NCBI RefSeq assembly: GCF_029382225.1
Contig: NZ_JARLTC010000035.1
Location: forward strand, 62,001-126,000
Reading direction: 5' to 3'
DNA length: 64,000 nt
Source: Spongiactinospora sp. TRM90649
GTDB lineage: Bacteria; Actinomycetota; Actinomycetes; Streptosporangiales; Streptosporangiaceae
Positions 33,982 through 41,471 of this stretch are shown in pieces (position 1 is the first letter of the stretch; each line of letters opens with the position of its first letter). Under the pieces are notes generated by a model. That model saw nothing but the letters and a program-made list of their open reading frames with translations. It searched no databases and was not told the origin of the DNA. The position numbers and the translations under genes are program-made.

Positions 33982-35616
33982 TCAGATCCAGCCTTTCTTA
34001 AACAGCATGCGGGCGTGCCAGTCGTCGTACGGGATGATCTCGGCGGCCAGCACGGGATGCAGCCACCAGAAGTTGGCCAGCGCGAGCAGCGCCAATGCGC
34101 CGGTCAGCGCCGCCCCGACCATGTGCCGCCGGGGCGAGGCGTCGGGCCGTCCGATGAGCAGTCCGCAGGCCAGCACCAGGGCCAGCACCATGAACGGGAT
34201 CACCGGGGCCATGTAGAACAGGAACATGGTCCGGTTGTTCAGGACGGCGAAGGCGAACCACGGCAGCCACCCCGCGGCGTAACCGAGCAGCACGGCCCCG
34301 GCCCGCCAGTCGCGGGAGGAGACGTACCAGGCGATCATGGCGACCAGCGCGACCAGCGAGGCGAACCAGATGACCGGCGTGCCCACGCCCAGCATGGCCT
34401 GCGAGCAGTTCTGCGTGCCGCACGCGTTGGGCGGCGACTCGTAGAAGAACGCCACCGGGCGCAGCAGCAGCGGCCACTCCCACGGCTCGGACTGGTAGGG
34501 GTGCTTGGAGACCAGGTCGCCGTGGAAGCTGAGCGCCTGGAGCTGGTACTGCACCCATGAACGCAGCGAGTCGAAGACGAAGTAGAACGGCCCGCCCGAG
34601 ACCGCCTGGTCCCAGTTGCGGCCGTAGCCGAGTGCGGAGGTGAACCAGCCGGTCCACGACACCGTATAGACCACGGCGGGGGTGAGCGCCATCGCCGACA
34701 GCCCGGTGGGCAGGTCGTGGTGGAACGCCCCCAGGTACGGCCTGCGCAGCCCGACCGCGCGCCGGGCCCCGGCGTCCCAGAGCAGTGACATGATCGCGAA
34801 GGCGACCAGGAAGAAGATCGCGGACCACTTCACCGCGCACGCCGCGCCCAGGCACGCCCCGGCCGCGAGCCGCCAGGGGCGCCAGCCCAGCCACGGGCCC
34901 TCGTCTCCGATCGGCGAGGATTCGTACCAGGCGACGAGTCTGGCCCTGGCCGCCTCACGATCGGCGACCAGGCAGGCGAACCCGGCCAGCACCCAGAACA
35001 TCAGGAAGACGTCGAGCAGCGCGGTACGGCTGAGCACGAAGTGCAGGCCGTCGAGCGCCAGCAGCAGACCGGCCAGGCAGCCCAGCACGGTGGAGCGGGT
35101 CATCCGCCGCGCCACGCGGGCCAGGATCAGGATGGACAGCGCGCCCACGAGGGCGGCGGCGAAGCGCCAGCCGTAGGGGTTCATCCCGAACAGCCACTCG
35201 CCCGCGCCGATCATCCACTTGCCCAGCGGGGGGTGGACGACGTAGTCGGGACAGGGGGCGGCGGTCGGCGGCGAGCACTGCTCCCAGATGCCGGTCTGCC
35301 CGTTCATCAGCATGCGATCGGCGATGGGATCCTCGCCGGTGCCGAGCGCCTTGCGCTCCACGCCGAAGTTGAGCAGGGACCAGGCGCCCTTGGCGTAGTA
35401 GGTCTCGTCGAAGACGATCGCCTTGGGCTGGCCGAGCTGGGAGAAGCGCAGGACCGCGCCGAAGAGCGCCACTGCGATCGGGGCCAGCCAGCCCCACAGG
35501 ACGCTGCCCGGCATCGCCGGCACCAGCCGGTCGCGCAGCGACTTCGGCGGCACGTCCGGCACGGGCTCCTGCTGGGAGCCCTCGGGAGCCTGGGAAGAGA
35601 AGTCCGTCACCGCCAC
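33982..35616 (-). CDS. Protein O-mannosyltransferase (PMT/GT39), paralogue 2
   Basis: 544 aa from GTG 35616, which lies 7 nt after a -10-like TAACAT and aligns with the start of the paralogue at 45375. GT-C membrane enzyme: the catalytic acidic pair in the first loop is IVFDETYYAKGAW, then HPPLGKWMIGAGEWLFG and about ten TM helices, including an exact shared stretch ILILARVARRMTRSTV with the paralogue. It transfers mannose from polyprenyl-phosphate-mannose to secreted proteins during translocation. The lumenal segments differ most between the copies, suggesting different acceptors. Stands alone, unlike the copy in the rsmI-metG locus. Confidence 0.88.
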   Translation of the reverse strand: MAVTDFSSQAPEGSQQEPVPDVPPKSLRDRLVPAMPGSVLWGWLAPIAVALFGAVLRFSQLGQPKAIVFDETYYAKGAWSLLNFGVERKALGTGEDPIADRMLMNGQTGIWEQCSPPTAAPCPDYVVHPPLGKWMIGAGEWLFGMNPYGWRFAAALVGALSILILARVARRMTRSTVLGCLAGLLLALDGLHFVLSRTALLDVFLMFWVLAGFACLVADREAARARLVAWYESSPIGDEGPWLGWRPWRLAAGACLGAACAVKWSAIFFLVAFAIMSLLWDAGARRAVGLRRPYLGAFHHDLPTGLSAMALTPAVVYTVSWTGWFTSALGYGRNWDQAVSGGPFYFVFDSLRSWVQYQLQALSFHGDLVSKHPYQSEPWEWPLLLRPVAFFYESPPNACGTQNCSQAMLGVGTPVIWFASLVALVAMIAWYVSSRDWRAGAVLLGYAAGWLPWFAFAVLNNRTMFLFYMAPVIPFMVLALVLACGLLIGRPDASPRRHMVGAALTGALALLALANFWWLHPVLAAEIIPYDDWHARMLFKKGWI

Positions 35617-35623
35617 GCGGGCA

Positions 35624-35629
35624 ATGTTA
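35624..35629 (-). promoter_or_regulatory. -10 element giving a probably leaderless PMT-2 transcript
   Basis: TAACAT on the minus strand is separated from GTG 35616 by exactly 7 nt (TGCCCGC), and no Shine-Dalgarno is present. That spacing puts the transcription start at the GTG. No strong -35 is seen. Confidence 0.35.
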
Positions 35630-35827
35630 CGGGGCCTGGAGCGACGGGAGGATAAGAAACACCACCTAAGTCCTAATTCGGAGGCCCGACCCGGTGACCT
35701 GGGCCATACCGGCAGCGGCGGCGCTGACCTGGGTGTTTTCTGGTTTTCGCGGTTCTGACAAGATCTCCGACAGGGCTGTGCCGCCTGTGTCCGGAACCGG
35801 ACAGCCGTGCCGTCTTTACCCACCAGG

Positions 35828-36790
35828 TCAAACGATCTGGATCACGTGCTTCCCGCGCACGCCGCCCGCCTCCAGGGCGCGGTGCGCCTCGGCGACGGCG
35901 GACAGCGGATGGACGGTGTCCACGACGGGCCGTAGCGTGCCGCTCTCCACGTATTGGGTGAGCTCGGCGTACATGTCGTGGAACGGGTTCCCGCTGAAGA
36001 AGCGCACCCTGCCCGTTCCGTGCACGGCGGAGGCGGCGATGTAGCCGAGGCTGCGCGCGATGTGGGCCGTGTCGAAGGCGATGGCCACCATGCGCCCGCC
36101 GGGGGCCAGCAGCCCGCGCAGCTCGCGGTGCCGGGTGCCGGCCGCGTCCAGGATCACGTCGAAGGCGCCCAGCGCGGCCAGGGGGATCGTGGTGTGGTCA
36201 AGGGCCTCGTCGGCGCCCATCTCGCGGACGAAGTCCAGGTTGCGCGGGCGCGCGAGACCGGTGACGCGGGCGCCGAACGCCTTGCCGTACTGGACGGCGA
36301 CGCTGCCCACGCCGCCGCTCGCGCCGCGCACGAGGAGGCGTTCGCCCGCCTTCAGCCGCGCCTTGTCGCGCAGCGCGGTGAGCGCGGTGGTGCCGCCCGC
36401 GAGCAGCGAGACGGCCTCGACCGGGGTCAGGTTGGAAGGGGCGAGCGCGATCTGTCTCGGCCGGACCGTGACGTACTCGGCGACGCTCCCGAAGGCGCGT
36501 GGGTTGCGGGGCATCGTGCCCCACACCATGTCGCCCTCGCGCAGGCCGCCGGCCGTCGTGACGGCGACCTCGCCGGCGAAGTCGAGGCCGACCCGCTGGG
36601 GGAAGCGGTTCCCGGTCAGCAGGCGCACCCGGCCACTCCTGGCGTGAGCCTCACCGCCGTTAACGGAGGCCGCGTGGACCCGGACCAGCACCTCACCGGG
36701 CCGGGGCGTGGGAACGGGAACCTTGCCCACGTACAGCACGTCTGGGGGACCGTAGGAGTCGAAGAGCGCCGCGCTCATCATCTTCGTCAT
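35828..36790 (-). CDS. Zinc-independent MDR-family NAD(P)H-dependent oxidoreductase (quinone oxidoreductase-like)
   Basis: 320 aa from ATG 36790; ATGs at 36781 and 36778 are alternatives. N-terminal GroES-like domain with PGEVLVRVHAASVNGGE, then a Rossmann domain with LLVRGASGGVGSVAVQYGKAFG. The structural and catalytic zinc Cys are absent, as in quinone oxidoreductases/enoyl reductases. It is divergent from a TetR gene whose operator lies between them, so it is probably the regulated detoxification gene. Confidence 0.87.
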   Translation of the reverse strand: MTKMMSAALFDSYGPPDVLYVGKVPVPTPRPGEVLVRVHAASVNGGEAHARSGRVRLLTGNRFPQRVGLDFAGEVAVTTAGGLREGDMVWGTMPRNPRAFGSVAEYVTVRPRQIALAPSNLTPVEAVSLLAGGTTALTALRDKARLKAGERLLVRGASGGVGSVAVQYGKAFGARVTGLARPRNLDFVREMGADEALDHTTIPLAALGAFDVILDAAGTRHRELRGLLAPGGRMVAIAFDTAHIARSLGYIAASAVHGTGRVRFFSGNPFHDMYAELTQYVESGTLRPVVDTVHPLSAVAEAHRALEAGGVRGKHVIQIV

Positions 36791-36809
36791 GCCGTCACGC
36801 TAACCTGCT

Positions 36810-36831
36810 AAGTGGACGATGCCCTCCACTT
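36810..36831. promoter_or_regulatory. TetR operator in the divergent promoter region
   Basis: AAGTGGA-N8-TCCACTT is a perfect 7-bp inverted repeat, 20 bp from the oxidoreductase start and 18 bp from the TetR start. Its length and location fit a TetR dimer site controlling both genes. Confidence 0.65.
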
Positions 36832-36848
36832 GCGCGGAAGTGAGAGAA

Positions 36849-37559
36849 ATGCCTGATCAGCCTTCTCATAAGACTCCTGCCGGGGAGCGTGGGTTGCGTG
36901 CTGACGCTCGCGACAACCGCGACCGCATCCTGCGGGCGGCCCGCGAGGCGTACTGCGCGCACGGCATCGACGTGCCCCTCACGGCGATCGCCAGACGGGC
37001 GGGAGTGGGGGTCGCCACCCTCTACCGCCGCTTCCCCACCCGGGCCGCCCTGGTGAGTGAGGCGTTCGCGGAGCAGCTCACCGTGTGCGCCGCCGTGCTC
37101 GACGACGCGCTCGCCGACCCCGACGCATGGCGCGGCTTCCGCTCGATGGTCGAGAAGGTGTGCGCCATGCAGGCCGCCGACCGCGGCTTCACCGCCGCCT
37201 TCCTGGCCAGATTTCCCGGCGACCCCGCCTTCGAGCGCGCCCGCGAGAGCGCCGAGGCAAGGCTGACGGAACTGGTACGGCGCGCCAAGGCCACCGGCCG
37301 CCTCCGCCCCGACTTCGAGATCGTCGACCTCATGCTGCTCTTCCGCGCCATCGCCGGCCTCGTCGACGAGTCCCCGGCGCTCACCTTGGCGTCCTCCCGC
37401 CGCCTGGTCGCCTACCTCCTCCAGGCGTTCGAGAGCGGACGGCACGCCCCGCTGCCGCCTCCCGCCCCGCTGGACCTTCGCCGGATCGCGCTGCCCGCGG
37501 CTCTGTCGGAGCACGTTCGGGAGGCCGCGCCCGTGCACCTCGAACCGCTCGATGGGTGA
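36849..37559 (+). CDS. TetR-family transcriptional repressor
   Basis: 236 aa from ATG 36849 (weak GGAAG upstream). The helix-turn-helix near residues 20-65 is canonical: RILRAAREAY, then PLTAIARRAGVGVATLYRRFPTR. The C-terminal ligand-binding domain is helical (DLMLLFRAIAGLVDESPAL). Divergent from the oxidoreductase gene and very probably its regulator through the AAGTGGA palindrome. Ligand unknown. Confidence 0.9.
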   Translation: MPDQPSHKTPAGERGLRADARDNRDRILRAAREAYCAHGIDVPLTAIARRAGVGVATLYRRFPTRAALVSEAFAEQLTVCAAVLDDALADPDAWRGFRSMVEKVCAMQAADRGFTAAFLARFPGDPAFERARESAEARLTELVRRAKATGRLRPDFEIVDLMLLFRAIAGLVDESPALTLASSRRLVAYLLQAFESGRHAPLPPPAPLDLRRIALPAALSEHVREAAPVHLEPLDG

Positions 37560-38046
37560 TTCGCCGGTCAGGAATCCCGGCGCGGTGATCCGGGCCACCG
37601 TCTCTCAGTGGGAGGCCGGGACTTCGAGCGCGTCCGCCGCCGAGTGATCCTCCCAGAACATGGTGACAACGCGCCCGGTGTCACGGCGTGCGAACACCGG
37701 CCCGCGAAAGCGCCAGATCCTCGCGATCGCGTTTCGACGTCTCATCGATGAGTACTTGAGAGGCCTCGTCGCTTGTTCTTCTCACTTGGTCGCGTCGGGG
37801 TTGTGGGGGCGACTACGATCCGTCCAGCAGTGCATTGATTGGCATTTATAGGCAGTTTTGGCATCCAATTCCCCGGGCGGTGGCGGCGCGCGAGGTGTTG
37901 AACCGGGTCAACCGGAGGCCCTGCCGGGAATAGCGGGACCGGTCCGCGATGGATGGCCTGCGAACCTGGTCAGGGCGGCCCGTGGAACAGGTTCCTGGTG
38001 GCCGGCGATCGCACGCGAGCCGAATGTGGGGGGAATGGCCGGCCGG
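37560..38046. other. Long intergenic region upstream of the peptide-export operon
   Basis: Nearly 500 bp without a supported gene. Small open frames exist on both strands but lack codon bias, ribosome sites or recognisable products. The stretch 37740-37870 is poorer in G+C than its surroundings and carries TTGGCAT twice (37839-37845, 37857-37863). It may hold regulator sites for the operon at 38153. Confidence 0.5.
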
Positions 38047-38075
38047 TTGACATCCGGTCGGCCGCTGTGTCGGAT
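38047..38075 (+). promoter_or_regulatory. Candidate promoter of the peptide-export operon
   Basis: TTGACA (38047-38052) is a perfect -35, followed after 17 bp by TCGGAT (38070-38075), close to the actinobacterial TAGGAT -10. Transcription would start near 38082, giving a ~70-nt leader before the precursor ATG. Confidence 0.5.
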
Positions 38076-38152
38076 GCGTCGATTCGGACTGCCTGTTCGT
38101 ATCCGTGCGATGGCCGGGCGGCCTGGCCGCCGGCCATGGAGAGGAGACTGTC

Positions 38153-38332
38153 ATGACGGCGAAGCCGGGCGAGAACCGCGAGACGCGGGACGACCTCGTG
38201 GAGGTGCCGCTCTCCGACGAGGAGCTGGACACCGTCAACGGTGCCTGGGAAGGCCAGGTCGGGGAGTCCGGCCAGGACACCCTGCTGCGCATCGAGCACC
38301 GCATGCGTAACGTGATCAATAGTTACATCTGA
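38153..38332 (+). CDS. Putative exported peptide precursor with double-glycine-type leader (59 aa)
   Basis: 59 aa from ATG 38153 with AGGAG 7-8 nt upstream. The leader has the GG-type consensus: L-S-D-E-E-L-D-T-V-N-G-A at residues 20-31, with G30-A31 as the -2/-1 pair. Cleavage by a C39 peptidase would release a 28-residue core beginning WEGQVG and ending NVINSYI. The core has no Cys and few Ser/Thr, so lanthionine chemistry is not expected. It is followed by a HlyD-like gene, a C39-peptidase ABC exporter and a second ABC gene, the NHLM export set. No modification enzyme lies nearby. It could be a bacteriocin-like or signalling peptide. Confidence 0.65.
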   Translation: MTAKPGENRETRDDLVEVPLSDEELDTVNGAWEGQVGESGQDTLLRIEHRMRNVINSYI

Positions 38333-38367
38333 TCGATTCCTTCTTCTCTGGTTCGATGAACCTCTTT

Positions 38368-38407
38368 CGACCGGAACGGGTGCGATACGTCGCACGCGTT
38401 CCGGTCG
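38368..38407 (+). terminator. Strong hairpin between precursor and exporter genes
   Basis: CGACCGGAACG (38368-38378) pairs perfectly with CGTTCCGGTCG (38397-38407); an inner TGCG/CGCA stem continues it. No U-run follows. A hairpin here would act as partial terminator or RNase barrier, keeping precursor mRNA in excess over exporter mRNA, as is usual in bacteriocin operons. Confidence 0.55.
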
Positions 38408-38482
38408 GCGGCATGACGTGAAGAGGGTCGTTTTCCGCTGCGCATCGCCTTTCACCCCAGCACACCCTTTAGAGGGAAACCG

Positions 38483-39253
38483 TTGATTCAATTCCGTGGC
38501 GAGGCGGTGGCGGCCGCCCAGGCGTCCGATGTCCTCGATCAGCCGGTACGCCTGACCGGCCCGCGTACCTGGCTCGTCCTGGCCGCGGTGGCGGCCGTCG
38601 CCCTCGTCGGGGTCCTCTGGGCGTTCGCCGGCAGCGTTCAGATGCCGGTGGAGGCCAGGGGGCTCTTGACGGTCCCTCGGGGCAGCTTTCCCATTCAGGC
38701 GATCAGCGGTGGTCAGATCTCCGACGTCTTCGTGCGGCCGGGCGATGCGGTGCGGCCGGGCGGCCGGATCGCCGCCGTCCGCGACGGCGGCTCCACGACC
38801 GAGGTCACCGCGCCCACACGAGGTCAGGTCTTCGCGGTGCCCATCCGACACGGGCAGGTCGTGCGCCGTGGGGAGACGCTCGCCGTGGCCGAGTACGCGG
38901 GAGCGCCGGACGACCGGCTGGTGGCGGTGCTCTTCGTGCCCGTCGCGCAGGCGGCGGCCGTACGCGGCGGCCAGCGGGTGGACCTGACGATGGAGCCGCC
39001 CGCCGGCTCGTACGGCATGCTGCGGGGCCGCGTCACGGACGTCGACCCCACCATGTGGACCAAGGACGACATCGCGGCGTTCGTGGGCGACGACGACCTG
39101 GCCGGACTCGCCGGCCCCGGCGGACCTGTCCAGCGGGTGATGGTGGAACTGCCCCGATCCGCCACCGCCGAGTCCCGGCTGCGATCGCGTACCGCGGTCA
39201 CCGGGGCGATCCACCAGCCCGCCCGGCGGCCGATCGACTGGATCCTGCCGTGA
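38483..39253 (+). CDS. HlyD-like membrane-fusion protein of an NHLM-type export system
   Basis: 256 aa from TTG 38483 (AGAGGG 6-7 nt upstream). One N-terminal TM helix (TWLVLAAVAAVALVGVLWAF) after a cytoplasmic segment with LDQPVRLTGPR, matching NHLM bacteriocin-system secretion proteins. A biotinyl-lipoyl-like split domain follows (GGQISDVFVRPGDAVRPGG and TRGQVFAVPIRHGQVVRRGE), and the protein ends in a beta-rich domain. It lacks the long coiled coils of Gram-negative HlyD, as expected in a monoderm. GTGA overlap with the next gene. Confidence 0.8.
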   Translation: MIQFRGEAVAAAQASDVLDQPVRLTGPRTWLVLAAVAAVALVGVLWAFAGSVQMPVEARGLLTVPRGSFPIQAISGGQISDVFVRPGDAVRPGGRIAAVRDGGSTTEVTAPTRGQVFAVPIRHGQVVRRGETLAVAEYAGAPDDRLVAVLFVPVAQAAAVRGGQRVDLTMEPPAGSYGMLRGRVTDVDPTMWTKDDIAAFVGDDDLAGLAGPGGPVQRVMVELPRSATAESRLRSRTAVTGAIHQPARRPIDWILP

Positions 39254-41469
39254 AGTCATTCGCCGACGGCTTGGGCCGTCTCCGACGAAGCCGGGACGGG
39301 AAGACCGCCGGTGCGACGCCCCACCGCCCGGTGCGGACTCCGACGATATTGCAGATGCAACCCGTGGAGTGCGGCGCGGCCTCGCTCGCCATGGTGCTCT
39401 CCCACTTCGGCAGGCACGCCGAGCCGCAGGAACTCCGGGTGCGATGCGGGGTCTCACGGAACGGGGCCACGGCCGGTCAGTTGCTGCGGGCCGCCCGGAC
39501 CTTCGGCCTGGTGGCATCGGGCAAGAAGATGAGCCCGGCGGCGCTCGCCCGGCTTCAGCCGCCCGCCATCCTGTTCTGGGAGTTCAACCACTACGTGGTC
39601 TGGGAAGGGTCCGGGCGCCGCCGGGGCAGGCCCGTCGTGTATCTGAACGACCCCGCTCGGGGGCGCCGGGTGCTGACCGCGCAGGAGTTCAGCGACGGCT
39701 TCACCGGCGTCGTGCTCACCCTGACCCCCGGGCCCGGCTTCCGGCCCGGCGGTCACCGGTCCTCGCTCTGGCGGGACGTGCGAGACCGGCTCGGGGGCGT
39801 CCGCCCCGCCCTGGCCGCGGCGCTGCTGGCGAGCCTGCTGCTGGCGGCCTTCGCCATCGTCGTCCCGGCTCTCACCCGGGGGTTCGCCGACACCATCCTG
39901 ACGGCCGGCGGCGCGCCTCCGCTCGTGTCGTTCTTCACCCTCATGGCCGGAACGATCCTGCTGACGGCATCGCTGGTGCAGATCTCGCAGACCCAGTTGC
40001 TCCAGGCGGAGATGCACGTCTCGATCGGGCACAGTGCCCGCTTCATGCGACATCTGCTCCGCCTGCCCATCGGCTTCTTCGACCACCGCGCCCCTGCCGA
40101 TCTCGCCGAGCGGCTGGCGGCCCACCACCGGATCGCCGCGGCGCTCACCCGCACCGTCTCGCCTGTCATCACCGGTGTGGTCACGGCCTGCCTGTACGCC
40201 GTCCTGCTGTGGATCTACGATCCGCTGCTCGCGCTGGCCGGGATCTCGGTGGCGTCGCTCAACCTCGTCCTGGTACGGGCGGTGCTGCGGCTACGGCGCG
40301 CCGCCGTGGCCCGGCAACTGGTGGAACGGGCGAAACTGCACTCCATCGCGTTCAGCGGCCTCCAGCTCATCGAGACCATGAAGGCCAGCGGCGGTGAGAG
40401 CGGCTACTTCCGCCGGTGGGGCGACCAGCAGGCCGCCCTGCTGACCGAGCAGCAGCGCGTGTCCGTTCCGGTCGCCGGGCTGTCGGCCCTGGGGCTGTTC
40501 CTGGCCACCCTGTCCGCGGCCGCGGTTTTGTTGCTCGGCGGCCTGCGGTCCATCGAAGGGCAGCTCGCGATGGGGGCGCTCGTCGCGGCCCAGCTGCTGG
40601 TCGCGGGTCTGCAGCGGCCGGTCGGCGAGCTGGCCGGCCTGGTGCCGACGTTGCAGGACACGGCCGGCGACCTGGTTCGGATCCGGGACGTCGAGACGGC
40701 CGAGCAGGACGCCGTGTTCGGCCGGGCCTCCGCCGGCACCACCCACCGCCTGGTGGGTCATCTGCGCTTCGAGGCGGTGATGTTCGGCTACGACCGCATG
40801 TCGCCACCGCAACTGCGCGAACTGTCGTTCGAGGTGCATCCTGGGGAACAGATCGCGTTGGTGGGCGGCTCGGGCAGCGGAAAATCGACGGTCAGCAGGC
40901 TCATAGCGGGCTTCGGCGAGCCTTGGGAAGGCCGGATCACGCTTGACGGCCTGCCCCGCGAGGAGGTGGGCCGAGACGAGCTCGCCGCGTCGGTCGCGTT
41001 CGTGGATCAGGAGATCTACCTGTTCCAGGGGACCGTACGCGACAACGTCACGCTGTGGGACCCGTCGATCCCGGACGAGGACGTCTTCGCCGCCCTGCGG
41101 GACGCACGGCTAGACGAGGTCATCGCGGCCAGGCCGGGCGGCATCCACGGCGTCGTCGAACAGGACGGGCGCAACTTCTCCGGCGGGCAGCGGCAGCGCC
41201 TGGAGCTGGCGAGGGCGCTGGTCCGGGCGCCCGGCCTGCTGATCCTCGACGAGGCGACCAGCGCCCTCGACGCGGAGACGGAGGCGGAGATCATCACGAG
41301 GCTCCGCCGCCGGGGGTGTGCCTGCGTGCTGGTCGCCCACCGGCTCAGCACGGTCCGCGACAGTGACGAGATCCTGGTCCTCGACCAAGGAAGGGTCGTC
41401 GAACGCGGCACGCACCACGATCTCCTTCGTCTCGGGGCCGTCTACGCCCGCCTGATCCGGGAGAGCTGA
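39250..41469 (+). CDS. Peptidase-containing ABC transporter (C39, NHLM family)
   Basis: 739 aa from GTG 39250. The N-terminal C39 peptidase has catalytic Cys41 in MQPVECGAASLAMVL, oxyanion Gln just before it, and the His in FNHYVVWEG. The TM domain (~165-440) has six helices. The ATPase has Walker A GGSGSGKST, signature FSGGQRQRLELARAL, Walker B LLILDEATSALD and H-loop VAHRL. All catalytic residues are intact. It should cleave the GG-type leader of the 59-aa precursor and export the core. One base-pair level coupling (GTGA) to the HlyD-like gene. Confidence 0.92.
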   Translation: MKSFADGLGRLRRSRDGKTAGATPHRPVRTPTILQMQPVECGAASLAMVLSHFGRHAEPQELRVRCGVSRNGATAGQLLRAARTFGLVASGKKMSPAALARLQPPAILFWEFNHYVVWEGSGRRRGRPVVYLNDPARGRRVLTAQEFSDGFTGVVLTLTPGPGFRPGGHRSSLWRDVRDRLGGVRPALAAALLASLLLAAFAIVVPALTRGFADTILTAGGAPPLVSFFTLMAGTILLTASLVQISQTQLLQAEMHVSIGHSARFMRHLLRLPIGFFDHRAPADLAERLAAHHRIAAALTRTVSPVITGVVTACLYAVLLWIYDPLLALAGISVASLNLVLVRAVLRLRRAAVARQLVERAKLHSIAFSGLQLIETMKASGGESGYFRRWGDQQAALLTEQQRVSVPVAGLSALGLFLATLSAAAVLLLGGLRSIEGQLAMGALVAAQLLVAGLQRPVGELAGLVPTLQDTAGDLVRIRDVETAEQDAVFGRASAGTTHRLVGHLRFEAVMFGYDRMSPPQLRELSFEVHPGEQIALVGGSGSGKSTVSRLIAGFGEPWEGRITLDGLPREEVGRDELAASVAFVDQEIYLFQGTVRDNVTLWDPSIPDEDVFAALRDARLDEVIAARPGGIHGVVEQDGRNFSGGQRQRLELARALVRAPGLLILDEATSALDAETEAEIITRLRRRGCACVLVAHRLSTVRDSDEILVLDQGRVVERGTHHDLLRLGAVYARLIRES

Positions 41470-41471
41470 TC

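Noticed and set aside
37660..37851. 63-codon frame in the gap before the peptide operon
   Set aside because: No Shine-Dalgarno, poor codon bias and no leader or TM features.
37858..38310. 150-codon plus-strand frame overlapping the precursor gene
   Set aside because: Gly/Arg/Pro-rich shadow frame running through the predicted promoter; the 59-aa frame has a ribosome site and leader motif.
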